Positions 35,670-44,696 of a stretch of DNA of 56,823 nucleotides are shown piece after piece. Each line of letters begins with the position of its first letter. The first letter of the stretch is position 1. The position numbers were made by a program, and so were the translations under genes. This DNA is from Bacillus_I endophytica_A (GTDB lineage Bacteria > Bacillota > Bacilli > Bacillales > Bacillaceae_H): the NCBI RefSeq assembly GCF_026790145.1, contig NZ_JALAMS010000030.1, positions 1-56,823 on the forward strand. The letters are read 5' to 3'. A model generated the notes under the pieces. That model saw nothing but the letters and a program-made list of their open reading frames with translations, had not been told where the DNA came from and ran no database searches.

Positions 35670-36905
35670 ATGTTAACTAAAACCGATACGGATCAGCTAT
35701 TAACTATTTTACGAGATAAAATTTTACCTGAGATAGATGAACTAAGAAAATATCAAGGTACGCAAGGGCAAATTGTAGAGAATAAACAAAGAGCAAAAGA
35801 AATTTTAATGGATTTAATTAAAAATACCGAGGAGATTTATAATTCCCTCAACTTAAAAGAAGTTGGAGTTGCATTTAAAGAAGACGTATTAAATTGGATA
35901 AAGAGAGGGCTAGATGAAGCCCCATATTTTGATAACACACTTATTGCATATCGTCCACCTGTTAATGGCGAGGTTACATTTTTTTTAGGCCCTATTGTTA
36001 CACCAAATGGACCGAATAAGAGGGGTTTTTATTTTGAGGCATTTCTAGCCCTTCGTGATGAACCAGAAATAATGAAACCTATTGAAAAGGAACTACCTCA
36101 TCCTAAAAACGGGTGTGAATCTCTAAAGATTTTAGCAGGTACACAAGGATTTATGGAAGAAAAGTGTATCGTTTTCTTTCCTGAAAACGTAAAAACTAAA
36201 GAAAAAGTAACTAGCCAGAACTTTGCTATATTTTTCTTTAATAAATTCCATGACATTTATAATGACGATACATTAAAGAGAGCGAATATTATATTTCCGA
36301 AATTCAAATTTAAATCTAAAGATATGAATAGAGAGATAACTTATGAGGCAAGAGTTATATGGGGTTATCTACATGATTACTACCATCATTGTGGAAATAA
36401 ACCATTTGATCAAAATATCCAAGCTAAAATGAACTTTTTTGCTGGAATTCTTGAGGAGATTAAAGTTGACTGCCAAACAATCATTACTCTTAATGAACAT
36501 AAATATCCTTATTGGGAGGAGATTACTGAGTTTGTCTTATTTGAACGTCTCTTGAGGTATCCAAGTCAACATAATGCTCCTAGAAACTTTGATTCGGGAA
36601 CAGGTTTTTTCCTATTCAGTTGGCTAATAGAAAACGGTCAATCGATTTATAGAGATCATGAACATACCCATTTAGATTTACCAAAATGTATTGAAGAGTT
36701 AAAAATATTAGTTTCAGAAATTGAAGAGCTCGAAACTATTCAAAATGATATAGAGTACAAGGAGCAAGCTGAACAATATGTTAGAAAACATCTACTTCCT
36801 ACCAATAATAATGATAAATTCATTATTCCTGAAAACTACTTTATTTATCAAGAAAACCAAAAAGTTAATGTGCCTTATTTGAAATTTAGTGCAGGTACAA
36901 TCTAG
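35670..36905 (+). CDS. Unrecognised protein of the biosynthetic run (411 aa)
   Basis: I do not recognise this soluble protein with confidence; an uncharacterised DUF (possibly DUF6421) is a guess. The N-terminal 80 residues are helical. A central alpha/beta part follows. Residues 225-270 carry YEARVIWGYLHDYYHH and LEEIKVDC: Glu226, His235, His239, His240, Glu262/263 and Asp267 could form a metal site, with a later DHEHTHLD near 329-336. AGGAGGATTTCC precedes the ATG, and it ends 15 nt before the aminotransferase start, so the two are co-expressed. It may be the tailoring enzyme of the pathway. Confidence 0.6.
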   Translation: MLTKTDTDQLLTILRDKILPEIDELRKYQGTQGQIVENKQRAKEILMDLIKNTEEIYNSLNLKEVGVAFKEDVLNWIKRGLDEAPYFDNTLIAYRPPVNGEVTFFLGPIVTPNGPNKRGFYFEAFLALRDEPEIMKPIEKELPHPKNGCESLKILAGTQGFMEEKCIVFFPENVKTKEKVTSQNFAIFFFNKFHDIYNDDTLKRANIIFPKFKFKSKDMNREITYEARVIWGYLHDYYHHCGNKPFDQNIQAKMNFFAGILEEIKVDCQTIITLNEHKYPYWEEITEFVLFERLLRYPSQHNAPRNFDSGTGFFLFSWLIENGQSIYRDHEHTHLDLPKCIEELKILVSEIEELETIQNDIEYKEQAEQYVRKHLLPTNNNDKFIIPENYFIYQENQKVNVPYLKFSAGTI

Positions 36906-36920
36906 AAAGCTGGTGTAGAC

Positions 36921-38219
36921 TTGTCAGATTTAAAACTTAGTAAAATTGGACAGAAAATGATGGATAAAGTAGGGGTTAGGGCAATTATGCATGATATTCA
37001 AGAAGTTCTTAACTCAGATCCTAGTAAATATATCAATCTAAGTGCTGGAAATCCAACACTTTTACCTGAAGTTTATAAGATGTGGGAGGATTCTTTAAAA
37101 AGTATTCTCAATAGCGGCGAATTAGAGAATATGGTTAGTAAATATGGTTCTAGTTATGGGACTTATGAACTGATAGATTGTATTAGAGAATATTTTTATA
37201 ATAACTATGACGTTAAATTGGAACGTGAAAATATTCTCATAACCTCTGGTAGTCAAAATTTATTCTTCTTAGCTCTAAACTCATTTTGTGGCACTAATAA
37301 TAAGAATGATTTAAAACGTGCTCTAATACCTATGTTACCCGATTATGCTGGCTATAGTGGTGTTGCATTAGAAAAAAGTATTATTGAGGGGATTCCTCCT
37401 CTTATCTCAAAAATAGATAATCATACATTTCGTTACGAGTTAAATAAAGAAAGTTTCTTAGAAAGGATCATGAATAATAGAGACATTGGAGCTATGGTAT
37501 TATCGCGCCCTAACAATCCATGTGGAAATGTTCTATCAGAGGAAGATATTTTATTTATTTCAAATGTATGCAGTGAATTAAATATTCCATTATTGATTGA
37601 TTCTGCATATGCTCCTCCTTTCCCAGCGATTAATTTTGTGGATATGAACCCTATACTAACGGACAATATTATCCATTGTATGAGTGTTTCAAAAGCAGGT
37701 TTACCAGGGGAAAGAATTGGGATTGCTATAGGAAAACCACAATATATAAAGGTGATGGAAGCATTTCAATCAAATATATCAATTCATTCCTCCAGATTAG
37801 GACAAAAAATGGTTGCTGATTCACTTCAAAATGGTCAACTCCCTGTTATCTCTGTTAAGTATATACGGGAACACTATATACAAAAGTATTTAACTCTGAA
37901 ACAAGCTTTAACTATATTTATGCCTGATAATATACCTTGGTTTCTACATTGTGCAGAGGGCTCACTTTTCAGTTGGCTATGGTTAGAAAATCTTCCATTG
38001 GAGGACAAGGAATTTTATAATAAATTAAAGGAACAGAACTTAATTGTTGTACCTGGTAGTTCTTTTTTTCATGATAGTTATGATGTTTCTACACATGCTA
38101 GGGAGTGTATTAGAATAAGTCTTACAGCTACAGATGATGAGATCATGAGAGGCATAGAAATTCTCTCTAATGTAACTAAAGAGTGTTATAAGGCAAGTAT
38201 ATCTATCAGTACTTCTTGA
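36921..38219 (+). CDS. PLP aminotransferase, valine-pyruvate (AvtA) type
   Basis: The 432-residue fold-type I aminotransferase has NLSAGNPTLLPEVY near 39-52, RPNNPCGNVLS near 196-206, DSAYAPPFP near 227-235 and the PLP lysine Lys258 in SVSKAGLPGERIG. The layout is that of valine-pyruvate/AvtA-like aminotransferases. Start is TTG with only a weak SD, probably translationally coupled to the unknown gene 15 nt upstream. It could aminate the keto acid made from prephenate, as BacF does for bacilysin. Confidence 0.8.
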   Translation: MSDLKLSKIGQKMMDKVGVRAIMHDIQEVLNSDPSKYINLSAGNPTLLPEVYKMWEDSLKSILNSGELENMVSKYGSSYGTYELIDCIREYFYNNYDVKLERENILITSGSQNLFFLALNSFCGTNNKNDLKRALIPMLPDYAGYSGVALEKSIIEGIPPLISKIDNHTFRYELNKESFLERIMNNRDIGAMVLSRPNNPCGNVLSEEDILFISNVCSELNIPLLIDSAYAPPFPAINFVDMNPILTDNIIHCMSVSKAGLPGERIGIAIGKPQYIKVMEAFQSNISIHSSRLGQKMVADSLQNGQLPVISVKYIREHYIQKYLTLKQALTIFMPDNIPWFLHCAEGSLFSWLWLENLPLEDKEFYNKLKEQNLIVVPGSSFFHDSYDVSTHARECIRISLTATDDEIMRGIEILSNVTKECYKASISISTS

Positions 38220-38521
38220 AATCCGCCTTTATTTACAAATAATAATCATTAAATGTTAAAGGTAAGAGTGGAGGAATATTTTTTGCTAGGCTTTCTAATT
38301 CTAAATTCTTTACGGAATGGTTCACTCTCTATAACAAACCAAAGTTTAACTTATTCGCCGTATTTTTTGGTACCACTTTACTTCCATATGCGATTATAGA
38401 TGGAATAAAAGACCTATCTTCTAGGAAATAAACTAATAACCACACAAGCTGACTAAGTTGCTTTATGAATTAATAACATAAAAAAATAAACCTTATGTAA
38501 CACATTTCTTTCTTAGAGTGG

Positions 38522-38585
38522 AAAAGACCGTCCAGTATATAAGGCGGTCTTTTTCACTTCTTATAATGCACATTATGAGAACTAA
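38522..38585 (+). repeat. Terminator hairpin with conserved tail box
   Basis: AAAAGACCGTCC pairs with GGCGGTCTTTTT, then TCACTTCTTATAAT and GCACATTATGAGAACTAA. The tail recurs at 52597 and 53093, and the stem is shared, inverted, with 3622-3660. The tract 38220-38521 has only a short protein-like fragment. Confidence 0.65.
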
Positions 38586-38724
38586 CTTAGTGTCCAATAA
38601 ATATTGGCAAGTTCAGGACCTACATGGCCTGTTGTATGCCTAAAGGTTACATTCCATTTATATAAAGTAAGAGGGATGACTTGAAATTAAAGAAGTGAAT
38701 AGATAATCCAAAAAAAACTATTCA

Positions 38725-38753
38725 TTGACAACCTCAAGAATTTGCTCTATTAT
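38725..38753 (+). promoter_or_regulatory. Sigma-A promoter of hutP
   Basis: TTGACA, a 17-nt spacer and TATTAT form a near-consensus promoter; transcription should start near 38760. Confidence 0.8.
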
Positions 38754-38758
38754 GCAAA

Positions 38759-38811
38759 TAGAGATTAGTCATTAGTTAAGTAGACAGATAATTAGGAATA
38801 GTGAGTTGTAG
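38759..38811 (+). promoter_or_regulatory. UAG-triplet array in the hutP leader
   Basis: UAG triplets start at 38759, 38766, 38773, 38781, 38793, 38799 and 38809. The first three are spaced exactly 7 nt, the UAGNNNNUAGNNNNUAG form that HutP hexamers bind. They overlap the transcription start and the hutP ribosome binding region, suggesting HutP autocontrol. Confidence 0.5.
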
Positions 38812-38814
38812 CTT

Positions 38815-39258
38815 ATGGCATTAAACAAAGAACACCGTATCGGACGTCATGCCACATTGCTTGTATTGATGGACGATAGGAGCGAACAGCAAGAGATTAC
38901 AAATCAACTAAACTGGAAGAGCTGTAGCGGGAGAGTAGGTTCAATGGAGTCGCAAAAAGTCGTTGCAGCTATAGAAACTGCTGCCAAGCAGAATAGGATT
39001 ATCAAAGATAATGTTTACCGAGAAACCCATTCCCTATATCACGCAATTATGGAAGCGCTTTACGGCATTACTCGAGGGCAAATGCAATTAGGTTCGGTTA
39101 TGCGGACTGTGGGATTACGCTTTGCTGTTGTACGTGGTAATCCTTATGAGGATGAAACAGAGGGAGAATGGTTGGCTGTCGCAATCTATGGAACGATTGG
39201 GGCACCAGTTAAAGGATTGGAACACGAGACGTTAGGTCTTGGTATTAATCACATTTAA
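38815..39258 (+). CDS. hutP: HutP, histidine-dependent RNA-binding antiterminator
   Basis: The 147-residue protein begins MALNKEHRIGRHATLLVLM and ends with a beta-rich block including GEWLAVAIYGTIGAPVKGLEHETLGLGINHI-type sequence, the HutP core. HutP hexamers with L-histidine and Mg bind UAG triplets in the hut mRNA and prevent termination before hutH. Length equals B. subtilis HutP. The hutP SD is weak (GTGAG) and lies inside the UAG array. A cre-like core, GGAAGCGCTT at 39051-39060, lies within the gene, where B. subtilis has its hut catabolite-repression site. Confidence 0.93.
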   Translation: MALNKEHRIGRHATLLVLMDDRSEQQEITNQLNWKSCSGRVGSMESQKVVAAIETAAKQNRIIKDNVYRETHSLYHAIMEALYGITRGQMQLGSVMRTVGLRFAVVRGNPYEDETEGEWLAVAIYGTIGAPVKGLEHETLGLGINHI

Positions 39259-39267
39259 ATAGCTTAT

Positions 39268-39355
39268 TAGTTTTTTAGCCCAGAGCATTTAGTGAATAGG
39301 GGGCTGTACTGAAGAAATCATATGATTTCTTTAGTATGGTTCCCTATTTTCTTTT
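39268..39355 (+). promoter_or_regulatory. HutP-controlled terminator region
   Basis: UAG triplets at 39268, 39276, 39290 and 39297 (plus CAG 39281) precede and enter a 54-nt hairpin at 39295-39348 (AATAGGGGGCTG… with …GGTTCCCTATT), then TTCTTTTT. HutP bound here would keep the hairpin from forming when histidine is available. Confidence 0.8.
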
Positions 39356-39395
39356 TGCTTCAGTAAAGTAAAGTACAAAGAAGGAAGGTGTCGTT

Positions 39396-40931
39396 ATGGT
39401 AGTATTGACAGGAAATTCTCTTAAATTAGAAGAAATGAGCAACATTCTTTTTAACTATGAAAAAGTAACTGCTTCGGACGATAGTTGGAAGCGAGTTGAA
39501 GAAAGCCGTAAAGCGGTGGAACAAATCGTTAAAGAAAACCGTGTTGTTTATGGGATAACAACTGGGTTTGGAAAGTTCAGTGATGTATTAATTAATCCAA
39601 AAGATGTCGAAGCGTTGCAATTGAATTTGATTCACTCACATGCCTGCGGGGTTGGAGATCCATTTCCGGAACTTGTCTCAAGAGCAATGTTAGTATTAAG
39701 AGCGAACGCATTATTGAAAGGGTTTTCAGGTATAAGAGGGATAGTGATAGAGCGCTTGCTTCAGTTTGTAAATGCTGGGATTCACCCTGTCATTCCACAA
39801 CAGGGTTCTCTCGGAGCTAGTGGTGATTTGGCGCCATTATCTCACCTTGTTCTCCCTCTTCTTGGGGAAGGAGAAGTATTTTATAAAGGGGAGCGGACGA
39901 ATGCTCTCAAAGCGCTGACGAAAGAGGGTATTTTTCCGATTACTCTGTCTGCAAAAGAAGGTCTTGCATTAATCAATGGGACACAAGCGATGACAGCAAT
40001 GGGTGTGGTAACGTATTTAGAGGCGGAAAAGCTAGCCTATCAATCAGAAGCGATTGCGGCAATGACAATCGAAGGATTAAGAGGAATTATTGATGCGTTT
40101 GATGAGGATGTTCATATTGCACGTGGTTACCCGGAACAGGTTACAGTCGCGAAACGGATACGGGGGCTTTTGGAAGACAGCAAATTAACAACCAAACAGG
40201 GTGAAATCCGTGTCCAGGATGCCTATTCACTGCGTTGTATTCCACAAGTTCATGGGGCAACATGGCAAACGCTGAACTATGTAAAAGAAAAATTAGAAAT
40301 CGAAATGAATGCGGCAACAGATAATCCATTGATTTTTGATGGAGGGAAAAAAGTTATCTCCGGTGGAAATTTCCACGGTCAGCCGATTGCATTGGCAATG
40401 GATTTTCTTGGCATCGCAATAGCTGAATTAGCTAATATTTCTGAGCGTCGAATTGAGCGACTTGTGAATCCGCAACTGAATGATTTACCACCGTTCTTAA
40501 GTGCCGAACCGGGACTTCAGTCTGGAGCTATGATTATGCAATATTGCGCTGCTTCACTCGTATCAGAAAATAAAACACTCGCTCATCCAGCAAGCGTTGA
40601 TTCAATCCCTTCTTCAGCAAACCAAGAGGATCATGTGAGTATGGGAACAATTGGTGCACGTCATGCCTATCAAATTGTATCTAATACAAGACGGGTACTC
40701 GCAATTGAATCCATTTGTGCGATGCAGGCAGTTGAGATTAGAGGTATAGATGATATGGCACCAGCAACGAAAAACGTTCTAAAAGAAGGACGTAAGCGAA
40801 TTCCATTCATTGAAAAGGACCGTGTGTTTTCACGTGATATTACAGAAGCTGAAAGCTGGCTGAAGAATTCATTTTCAATCGTTGGAATAAAAAATTGTGA
40901 AAATGAGGCAATTGTTAAGGAAAGAATTTAA
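39396..40931 (+). CDS. hutH: Histidine ammonia-lyase
   Basis: The 511-residue enzyme converts L-histidine to urocanate and ammonia. The MIO cofactor tripeptide Ala141-Ser142-Gly143 lies in GSLGASGDLAPLSH; YGITTGFG (52-59) supplies the mobile Tyr loop, and ISGGNFHGQP and QEDHVSMG complete the site. GAAGGTG precedes the ATG. Expression depends on the HutP-controlled hairpin upstream. Confidence 0.97.
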   Translation: MVVLTGNSLKLEEMSNILFNYEKVTASDDSWKRVEESRKAVEQIVKENRVVYGITTGFGKFSDVLINPKDVEALQLNLIHSHACGVGDPFPELVSRAMLVLRANALLKGFSGIRGIVIERLLQFVNAGIHPVIPQQGSLGASGDLAPLSHLVLPLLGEGEVFYKGERTNALKALTKEGIFPITLSAKEGLALINGTQAMTAMGVVTYLEAEKLAYQSEAIAAMTIEGLRGIIDAFDEDVHIARGYPEQVTVAKRIRGLLEDSKLTTKQGEIRVQDAYSLRCIPQVHGATWQTLNYVKEKLEIEMNAATDNPLIFDGGKKVISGGNFHGQPIALAMDFLGIAIAELANISERRIERLVNPQLNDLPPFLSAEPGLQSGAMIMQYCAASLVSENKTLAHPASVDSIPSSANQEDHVSMGTIGARHAYQIVSNTRRVLAIESICAMQAVEIRGIDDMAPATKNVLKEGRKRIPFIEKDRVFSRDITEAESWLKNSFSIVGIKNCENEAIVKERI

Positions 40932-41022
40932 CAAGAAAGAAGCAAACGTCAAATTAAATAGAATAAGCAAAAACTTTCATATTTATAATTAGAGTTAAAA
41001 GTCCGAGAAAGTAAGTTACCAA

Positions 41023-41076
41023 GGGGACAGCATCATTCGGTGTTTATGTTTAATACACCGAAGACGTGCAGTTCCC
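41023..41076 (+). promoter_or_regulatory. Structured leader before the transporter gene
   Basis: TTCGGTGT (41036-41043) pairs with ACACCGAA (41055-41062), extended by GGGGACAGC against GTGCAGTTCCC with bulges. There is no T-run, so it is not a simple terminator. It could stabilise or regulate the transporter mRNA. Confidence 0.4.
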
Positions 41077-41160
41077 ACTTCACTTGTAATTAACTGAATT
41101 TTTAAAAAATAATTCTTAATTTCTAAAAGATAAGGACTTTAAAAAAGAAAGGGCGATTTG

Positions 41161-42477
41161 ATGTTGATATTCAATGCTGTAGTGGTTTCAGTCATTGTTA
41201 TGGTAGTACTGAGTCTTTTTCGTGTTAATGTGATGCTGGCAATTCTGCTTGCCGCCGGTATTTCTGGTTTGATGGAAGGGTTAACACTAACTGAAGCAAC
41301 AAATATGCTCATATCTGGGATGGGAGGACAGGCAAATACAGCATTAAGTTATATTCTACTTGGCATATTTGCCGTTATGGTTGGATATTCGGGAATTACG
41401 GGATTCCTTGTAAAAAGACTTGTAAGCGCTTTAAAAAGAAAGCGTGCAATTATGTTGTTGACGATTGCGGGAGTCGCTTGTTTATCTCAAAACGCTGTTC
41501 CAATACATATTGCGTTTATTCCAATTCTAATTCCTCCTTTGCTCTATTTATTTGATAAAATGAAGGTTGACCGTAGAGGAATCGCTGTAGCATTAACATT
41601 TGGGTTAAAAACACCGTATATTATGATTCCAGCTGGTTTTGGGTTAATATTCCACGGAATTATTGCTGATGAAATGAAAGCGAGTGGTATGAATATTGCT
41701 CCTTCATCTGTGACATACGCAATGTTAATCCCAGGGCTTGGAATGGTTATCGGATTGTTTTTTGCCATTTTTATTTCTTATCGTAAAGATCGTGAACTAT
41801 CCAGTGGCAATGAGGATGTTATTAGTGAGGTAGCGATGACGGAAGAGATAGAATTGTCATTCACATTGCGTCATTTTCTCACTATTATTGCAATTGTAGG
41901 GGCACTTATCGTGCAACTTGTAACTGGTTCACTTATTCTAGGGGCACTCACAGGAATTATTCTCATGTTTCTGTTTACGATTGTCCCTTTTAAAGAAGGC
42001 GAGAAGGTTGTCCATGAAGGTATTATTATGATGGGGATGATTGCATTTGTGATGTTAATTGCTTCAGGGTATGCAACAATTTTGAAAGAGACTGGCGCCG
42101 TTGAGGACCTAGTGAAGTCTACAACTGGAATATTGGGTGACAATAAGTTAGTTATTGCTATTGCAATGCTTCTTGTTGGTCTGTTAATTACAATAGGAAT
42201 TGGTTCCTCGTTTGGCACAATTCCAATTATTGCTGCCTTATTTGTTCCAATCTGCGCAACAGTGGGTTTTTCTCCATTGGCAACCGCCGCATTAATCGGT
42301 ACTGCTGGTGCACTTGGGGATGCAGGTTCACCGGCATCAGATAGCACTCTTGGCCCAACGTCAGGGCTAAATGCAGATGGAAAGCATCACCATATCTGGG
42401 ACACATGTGTGCCAACCTTTTTACATTTTAACATCCCTTTGATGATTTTCGGTATTATTGCTGCAATGGTGCTTTAA
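41161..42477 (+). CDS. YuiF-like amino-acid (probably histidine) transporter, Na+/H+ antiporter superfamily
   Basis: The 438-residue protein has about eleven to twelve membrane helices and the conserved re-entrant segments SQNAVPIHIAFIPILIPP near 120 and GDAGSPASDSTLGPTSG near 385. These mark the YuiF-type branch of the Na_H_antiporter family. Placement between hutH and hutU suggests histidine uptake, filling the role of HutM in B. subtilis. AAAGGGCG precedes an ATG at 41161; an adjacent in-frame TTG at 41158 is possible. A strong terminator follows, so this gene ends the hutPH transcript. Confidence 0.78.
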   Translation: MLIFNAVVVSVIVMVVLSLFRVNVMLAILLAAGISGLMEGLTLTEATNMLISGMGGQANTALSYILLGIFAVMVGYSGITGFLVKRLVSALKRKRAIMLLTIAGVACLSQNAVPIHIAFIPILIPPLLYLFDKMKVDRRGIAVALTFGLKTPYIMIPAGFGLIFHGIIADEMKASGMNIAPSSVTYAMLIPGLGMVIGLFFAIFISYRKDRELSSGNEDVISEVAMTEEIELSFTLRHFLTIIAIVGALIVQLVTGSLILGALTGIILMFLFTIVPFKEGEKVVHEGIIMMGMIAFVMLIASGYATILKETGAVEDLVKSTTGILGDNKLVIAIAMLLVGLLITIGIGSSFGTIPIIAALFVPICATVGFSPLATAALIGTAGALGDAGSPASDSTLGPTSGLNADGKHHHIWDTCVPTFLHFNIPLMIFGIIAAMVL

Positions 42478-42582
42478 TCAAAACAAACTCGTACTTCAAA
42501 ACAGATCTGTCTGTTTTGTTATCAATACTATAATAATTAAAAAAGATGAATATCTCTTTTACTTTGAATAGGAGTTTCATAG

Positions 42583-42631
42583 AAAACGGACTCCCTTAAA
42601 AAAACGTATTTTTTAAGGGAGCCCGTTTTAA
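42583..42631 (+). terminator. Strong Rho-independent terminator
   Basis: AAAACGG-CTCCCTTAAAAAA pairs with TTTTTTAAGGGAG-CCGTTTT, followed by TAAATTTC. It separates the hutPH-transporter unit from the regulator. Confidence 0.85.
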
Positions 42632-43038
42632 ATTTCTCTATCCCTAGTTTTGATAAAGTGATAATTCTACCATTTGATTTTTTTCATAAAACCTTACTAA
42701 TTTCTTAATAGCTGACTTCATAATCCATTAATCCCATAGAAAACCTGAATTTCATAAAAGTTTTATATAGTTCCTTTTTTTAAAAAGATACTAAAGTCAA
42801 ACAATGGGTCATTAACATCAAAAAGTATAATCTTGTATTTCATAGATACATCAATTAGTTATTACCGATTCAGTATCAAACCTTGTGTTCATTCATGTAA
42901 ATATATCATATCTCCTGTCTTCTTATTTATAAAAACGGAAAGGACATATATTAATTATTCTCTAGAAATATAAAATGAGGTCAACATACGAGTACATTTG
43001 CTATGATGAAAGAAAAGGATAAAAGAAGGTGTAACAGC
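42632..43038. other. Intergenic spacer
   Basis: AT-rich, no gene seen. It should contain the promoter of the AraC-type regulator; I cannot assign hexamers with confidence. Confidence 0.35.
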
Positions 43039-44508
43039 ATGGAAATTCATTTGATAGCAAAAGATGAGTTAGAAGCTCAAGGGATTAGGTGGTTGGTAGA
43101 GTCACATTTTACTGGAGTTCGATTGGTTCTGTGGAATACAATGGAGGAATTTGAAAGTGATATAAAAAAGCAGAAACCTGAGCTTGTTATTCTGGATATG
43201 GACGGATGGAAGCATGAAAGTGAACGATTTGGTAAGGTGATGCAACAAAATAGAATTCGCTGGTTAGGGATTTCATCTGAGCGAATTTTCCAAACTGCTT
43301 ATCGTGCGCTCCGTTTTCGTGCAGAAGATGTTTTATTCCGCCCGTTTTCTCCGTCAGATTTAATCAAACGTATTCAACAACTGCGCTACCAATTGCGTAA
43401 TGATCGTCGTTACTTTGAGAATAGAGCAACAGGAGAAGGAAGTTCACTTCCCATCGATTATCCTGACCTTTTCCTAACAGAGCGAAAGCACGTTAGTCCG
43501 ATAACAATGGTCGCACTTTTAACTCCCCATCCAGAAACACTTCCATTAGTATATGATGCATTGCAACGTTATTCTTTTACCGGAAAGCATCGCATATTTG
43601 CTCTATCTGATTTTATTGTATGTGTGAGGGAAACCCAAGGGATTGAAGTATTCAAGGAGGAATACCATGCCTTTCTTGCATATTGGAAAGACCTTATGAG
43701 TGAGCCCCTTGCTATTGTAATTAAGGAAACTTCCTCAGGTGATTCGTTAAAAAAAGCCTATCAGCAAATACGTCAGTTAACAAGGCTAGTTTTTTTCGAA
43801 GGCTATGATATTGTTTTGGTGGAAAATGAACAAATGTTCCCTCAGGAAATGGACCCCTTCCTTACTCCTTTGGAACAAAGGCAGTGGATTGAAATGCTTG
43901 AAAAAAGAAATATAAAAGCCATTCGGGATTGGGTGGAGCGTGAATTTTTGACCTTTCAGCAGCCATATCCCGATCCAGAAAACGTTCGTGTTCGTCTTAC
44001 GAGTGTGCTCGCGCAGATTCGCCGATATATGAAGTCACACAACCTCCAGAGTGCAGACTGGGAAACACTCTATCATGAAGTTTTTCAGCAAATTGTCCAT
44101 AAGCCAGTCATTTATCAAATTGTCCAAGGACTGCTTACGTTTATAACTCATTTACTTCAGAAGAATCATGAGCAAGTACAGGAAGGATCACGAACACTGG
44201 TTGAGAAAGCAAAAGAATTGATAGAGTCTAACTATTGGGATGCTCAGTGGAATTTAGCGGCATGTGCTGATGCACTCCGTATCAATAAGAGTACCCTCAG
44301 CCGCCGCTTTGCAGCCGAATCCGGCCAGTCTTTTCGCAAGACGTTACATCAAGTACGGATTCGAGAGGCTAAACGTCTATTGCGGGAAACGGATTTATCA
44401 TTGGAGGAAGTTGCACGATTAACGGGCTATTCTCACCAAACTTATTTTAATACTAAATTCAAACAGATTGAGGCATGCATCCCATCAGCTTACCGATCTG
44501 GATTATAA
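43039..44508 (+). CDS. AraC-family regulator with receiver-like N-terminal domain
   Basis: The 489-residue protein has three parts. Residues 1-115 are receiver-like, with LVILDMDGW near 51-59 offering a possible phosphoryl-acceptor Asp. A central helical domain spans about 140-385. A C-terminal AraC DNA-binding domain spans about 395-488, with LAACADALRINKSTLSRRF and LEEVARLTGYSHQTYFNTKF as the two helix-turn-helices. The layout resembles YesN-type response regulators, but no histidine kinase gene is adjacent. GAAGGTG lies eight bases before the ATG at 43039. Flanked by terminators inside the hut cluster, it may activate hutUIG or the transporter. Confidence 0.8.
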   Translation: MEIHLIAKDELEAQGIRWLVESHFTGVRLVLWNTMEEFESDIKKQKPELVILDMDGWKHESERFGKVMQQNRIRWLGISSERIFQTAYRALRFRAEDVLFRPFSPSDLIKRIQQLRYQLRNDRRYFENRATGEGSSLPIDYPDLFLTERKHVSPITMVALLTPHPETLPLVYDALQRYSFTGKHRIFALSDFIVCVRETQGIEVFKEEYHAFLAYWKDLMSEPLAIVIKETSSGDSLKKAYQQIRQLTRLVFFEGYDIVLVENEQMFPQEMDPFLTPLEQRQWIEMLEKRNIKAIRDWVEREFLTFQQPYPDPENVRVRLTSVLAQIRRYMKSHNLQSADWETLYHEVFQQIVHKPVIYQIVQGLLTFITHLLQKNHEQVQEGSRTLVEKAKELIESNYWDAQWNLAACADALRINKSTLSRRFAAESGQSFRKTLHQVRIREAKRLLRETDLSLEEVARLTGYSHQTYFNTKFKQIEACIPSAYRSGL

Positions 44509-44509
44509 A

Positions 44510-44541
44510 AAAACGATTCAGTATATACTGAATCGTTTTTA
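44510..44541 (+). terminator. Palindromic terminator
   Basis: AAACGATTCAGTAT pairs with ATACTGAATCGTTT, followed by TTAATTG. It ends the regulator transcript, so hutUIG must have its own promoter in the AT-rich 44542-44696. Confidence 0.85.
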
Positions 44542-44696
44542 ATTGGATTATAAGTAAATGCATTTTGAAACTATTTATAAAAATGAGAGTTAAAAAGAAT
44601 TATTTAGAAATATTTTATAAAAAAATCATTAAATTATAATAAATTATTAGAATTTTTATTATAAACTGAATATAAGCAAATAAGGAGGTAAGAAAA

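Noticed and set aside
38228..38431. Protein-like stretch (…KFFTEWFTLYNKPKFNLF…) after the aminotransferase
   Set aside because: It has no usable start codon in frame, and an overlapping frame with a start stops early. It is possibly a remnant, with no family recognised.
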